From NCBI GenBank assembly GCA_963970005.1, contig CAXAMN010021973.1:69333-133332 (forward strand): a stretch of DNA of 64,000 bases, given 5' to 3'. Under the pieces are notes generated by a model. It was not told the DNA's origin. It did no database searches and saw only the letters and a list, made by a program, of their open reading frames with translations. Positions 61,718 to 64,000 of the stretch are shown here, piece after piece. A program made the translations under genes and the position numbers. Numbering within the stretch: the first letter of the stretch is position 1; each line of letters opens with the position of its first letter. Origin of the DNA: Durusdinium trenchii (Eukaryota > Sar > Dinophyceae > Suessiales > Symbiodiniaceae).

Positions 61718-62157
61718 NNNNNNNNNNNNNNNNNNNNNNNNNNNNNNNNNNNNNNNNNNNNNNNNNNNNNNNNNNNNNNNNNNNNNNNNNNNNNNNNNNN
61801 NNNNNNNNNNNNNNNNNNNNNNNNNNNNNNNNNNNNNNNNNNNNNNNNNNNNNNNNNNNNNNNNNNNNNNNNNNNNNNNNNNNNNNNNNNNNNNNNNNNN
61901 NNNNNNNNNNNNNNNNNNNNNNNNNNNNNNNNNNNNNNNNNNNNNNNNNNNNNNNNNNNNNNNNNNNNNNNNNNNNNNNNNNNNNNNNNNNNNNNNNNNN
62001 NNNNNNNNNNNNNNNNNNNNNNNNNNNNNNNNNNNNNNNNNNNNNNNNNNNNNNNNNNNNNNNNNNNNNNNNNNNNNNNNNNNNNNNNNNNNNNNNNNNN
62101 NNNNNNNNNNNNNNNNNNNNNNNNNNNNNNNNNNNNNNNNNNNNNNNNNNNNNNNNN
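61718..62157. other. Sequence gap (440 N)
   Basis: Undetermined bases between a GAAGAC-rich repeat and a GTCTTC/GGCTTCAGGTCGTC-rich repeat. Confidence 0.99.
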
Positions 62158-62260
62158 TTCAGGTCGTCGCCAGGCTTCAGGTCTTCAAGGCTTCAGGTCG
62201 TCACTAGGCTTCAGGTCGTCAGCAGAGTTTCAAGGCTTCAAGGCTTCATGTCTTCAGAGG
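62158..62260. repeat. CAGGCTTCAGGTCGTC-type repeat after the gap
   Basis: Short units of GGCTTCAGGTCGTC and AAGGCTTCA. Their GTCTTC elements are the reverse complement of the GAAGAC units left of the gap. Confidence 0.8.
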
Positions 62261-62297
62261 GAAGTCGCCCGGGATTGCCAACACACTGCACTTTCTT

Positions 62298-63357
62298 GTG
62301 TTGAAGGCTGATGGACACGGCTATCGTAGAAGGAACGTCCGCGGCAGAAAATTCCGGAAAGGCAACGGAAAAGGAAAAGGTCGCAAGAGGCCAGGTTTCA
62401 TACCCCGTGGTCGGGGAAAAGGCTATTCGCGCACGACAGAAGATTATGAAAATCCGGACTCCTCCTTACTTGGTAAAGGTGAAGGCAAGAAAGGCAATAA
62501 GTCTTACACCCCGCAATGGCAACAGCCATACGTTGGAAAAGGAAACAAGGGCAAGGATCAGCAGCCATTTGCAGGCAAGGCCAAAGGCAAAAGTAAGAAA
62601 GGAAAGGCCAATATGACAGAAGACCCCTCTGCCACTTCCACAACAGCAGAAAGCGCCTCTTGGCAAGGTGATGATGCGAGTGGTGTAGGCACCGACGACT
62701 GGGGTTACTATGGAGAAGGCTGGTATCAGTCCGGACGGCGTGATAGTTTCAGTTCGTACTGTGTAGAGCACATCGAGCGGTCGGATAAGACAGACCGACA
62801 AGATGATATTTCGCATGCGCACGAGAACGCTACAACCGAACTAACGGTTAATGCTTTCAGCGCTTGCGCAGAAGGAGCACGCAAAGAAACAAAGTCGAGC
62901 CTGACCTCACTTGTGTCCTTTTGTACTCAACACTCTGAACAGTCCTTTCTTAGTTCAGTGATTGATCTCAGCCGAGAGCCGACGTTCGTGATTTTAGATA
63001 CAGGACGCACGGTGGATGGGATCGAGACATGCCGTGAACCGTTTGATGCAGGCATGTTCGAAACAGGAGCCAAACCTCATTTGGTTCAAGATGGTACCTT
63101 GACGGAGTATGTTCACGTTCGCAGACGGGGAAACGTCTGTGATCACTCAGAGATTGGTCATGTATTTTGCCCGTTCTAACGGAAGTTCTGTTTCGAGCGC
63201 CATAGACATTCTGGGCAAGGGCAAGGTTCCGATGTTGTTCAGTATTCAACAGATGAGAAATCTTGAGTTTGAGCTTATGCGTACAGCAGCCGCAGAATTC
63301 CTTACTTGCCAGAAGTTTGGCCTAAAGAACTTTCCGTTGTCCGTGTCAGCCCATTAG
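62298..63357 (+). pseudogene. pol: Gag basic tail and aspartic protease of the third Copia element
   Basis: The first frame (to 63179) starts with a glycine/lysine-rich nucleic-acid-binding stretch (KGNGKGKGRKRPG, GKAKGKSKKGK) without a zinc knuckle. A Ser/Thr-rich linker and the protease signature TFVILDTGRT follow, with DTG at 62997-63005. Near 63105 the homology moves to the frame ending at 63357 (FTFADGETSVITQRLVMYF, VSSAIDILGKGKVPMLFSIQQM), the second half of the protease. One frameshift therefore splits the enzyme. Integrase does not follow, so the element is truncated. Confidence 0.75.
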
Positions 63358-64000
63358 ACCGGGCCTTCAAAACGGTGTCAGGATCTTGAAAGGCGTGAAC
63401 CAAAACGACGATTGCGCACAATGCCCTGGTCCACCCTTCACAAGGAATGTAGACATCGGCTGAAGGAGCGCAGACCCTTGCAAAGCAACACCTTGACTTC
63501 GGGAGATTCCTGGACGAATCTCAGCTACTGCTAACTTCTCAGTCCTTGCAACGTCGGGATCTGTTTGAAACCTGGGGGCGCCGGATCAGTGTGCAGTGGG
63601 CGGTAATGAGCGCCAAACACGTTATGTTAGGCAAAGTCATTCGCGTCAAACTCCTAAACAATTCTCAACTTCAGGACAAGCAATGAGCTGGCGCAGCGTC
63701 CACAAGACGTCCTGAGGTACAGTTAATGTTGTGAGTTTCGCGTGTATAATATTATATAAAGTATGCACACTTGCAAGCGCTGAGGTTGTGTCGGGTTCGA
63801 CGAAGCCGCGCATTCCCAGATTGGGATCGTAGTTCAACATCCAAGGGCGCAACAGAATCCCCCCCTTGCTTGACAGGGCCCCCTGAAGGTGAGCGCTCTA
63901 ATGCGCGCCAAGATGAACGAGCAGGAAGTTCGGGAGGTGTTTTTCAAGCGAAACTTCCTGTACGGAGGTGAAGAAGAGAATGGCAGAACTAATCGACGAC
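63358..64000. other. No recognised gene at the right edge
   Basis: A short minus-strand frame (63646-63852, LNYDPNLGMRGFVEPDTTSA) is unfamiliar. A TATAATATTATATAAAG stretch lies near 63746. The protease homology has ended and I cannot assign the rest. Confidence 0.35.

Noticed and set aside
61127-62311. ORFs spanning the gap at 61718-62157 with TRRHEDT repeats
   Set aside because: Unknown bases and a short tandem repeat; only the gag-like part before 61577 is retained.
63646-63852. Minus-strand ORF at the right edge as a gene
   Set aside because: 68 codons, unfamiliar, no start context; left as unassigned sequence.

Overview
The window looks like nuclear DNA of a dinoflagellate, most likely a Symbiodiniaceae-type alga. 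The reasons are the density of retroelements of several classes, zinc-knuckle/GK-rich Copia gags, RT proteins of a kind I associate with dinoflagellates, introns with AG|G acceptors, BspA-type leucine-rich repeats, a spliced-leader-like remnant at 8613 and abundant tandem repeats. Nothing prokaryotic (operons, Shine-Dalgarno sites, CRISPR) is present. Most long reading frames belong to mobile elements in varying states of decay; only about 39.0-46.0 kb looks like ordinary spliced host genes.

Layout. (1) 1-7293, minus strand: a large non-LTR-type retroelement whose 1944-residue protein contains a complete C5-cytosine DNA methyltransferase and a C-terminal coiled coil. After one in-frame TAA it is followed by an apurinic-type endonuclease frame that runs off the left edge. 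(2) 7.5-14.8 kb: repeat-rich accessory DNA bounded by an inverted repeat. It holds a broken inverted gene fragment, a cluster of covarying hairpins, a 9-copy tandem array and an LRR_5 exon. (3) 15362-26066: a full-length Ty1/Copia element with 405/422-bp LTRs, TGTGAAAA/TTTTCACA ends, a CCTTC target-site duplication, PBS, PPT, gag-pol broken by frameshifts, and an intact extra ORF (23107-24561) between pol and the 3' LTR. (4) 26.3-31.5 kb: a mobile-looking family made of a GxSxG-containing ORF followed by an SF1 helicase-like ORF, with partial copies at 26612 and, inverted, at 8107. (5) 31.5-37.2 kb: a second retroelement class with a zinc-rich tail, a gag-like ORF, a methyltransferase-like ORF broken just after its SPPCN motif, and an intact RT-RNase H ORF.

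(6) 39.0-46.0 kb: candidate host genes in the same orientation. One is unknown. The last is a multi-exon C5-methyltransferase with motifs I, IV, VI, VIII and X spread over about ten exons. (7) 46-55.5 kb: minisatellites, an RT-RNase H fragment, four consecutive tandem arrays and DNA without recognisable genes. (8) 55557-60061: a 4.5-kb Copia element with identical 159-bp LTRs that has lost protease and the integrase core. (9) 60.4-63.4 kb: a decayed Copia gag-protease segment around a sequence gap. Two gaps of N (27147-27546, 61718-62157) both sit in simple repeats.

The main theme is that three unrelated methyltransferase-like loci, two of them inside retroelements of different classes, lie within 46 kb. 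Together with the intact third ORF of the Copia element and the hairpin family, these are the items most worth following up. All coordinates were read by eye; exon limits and repeat edges are approximate.
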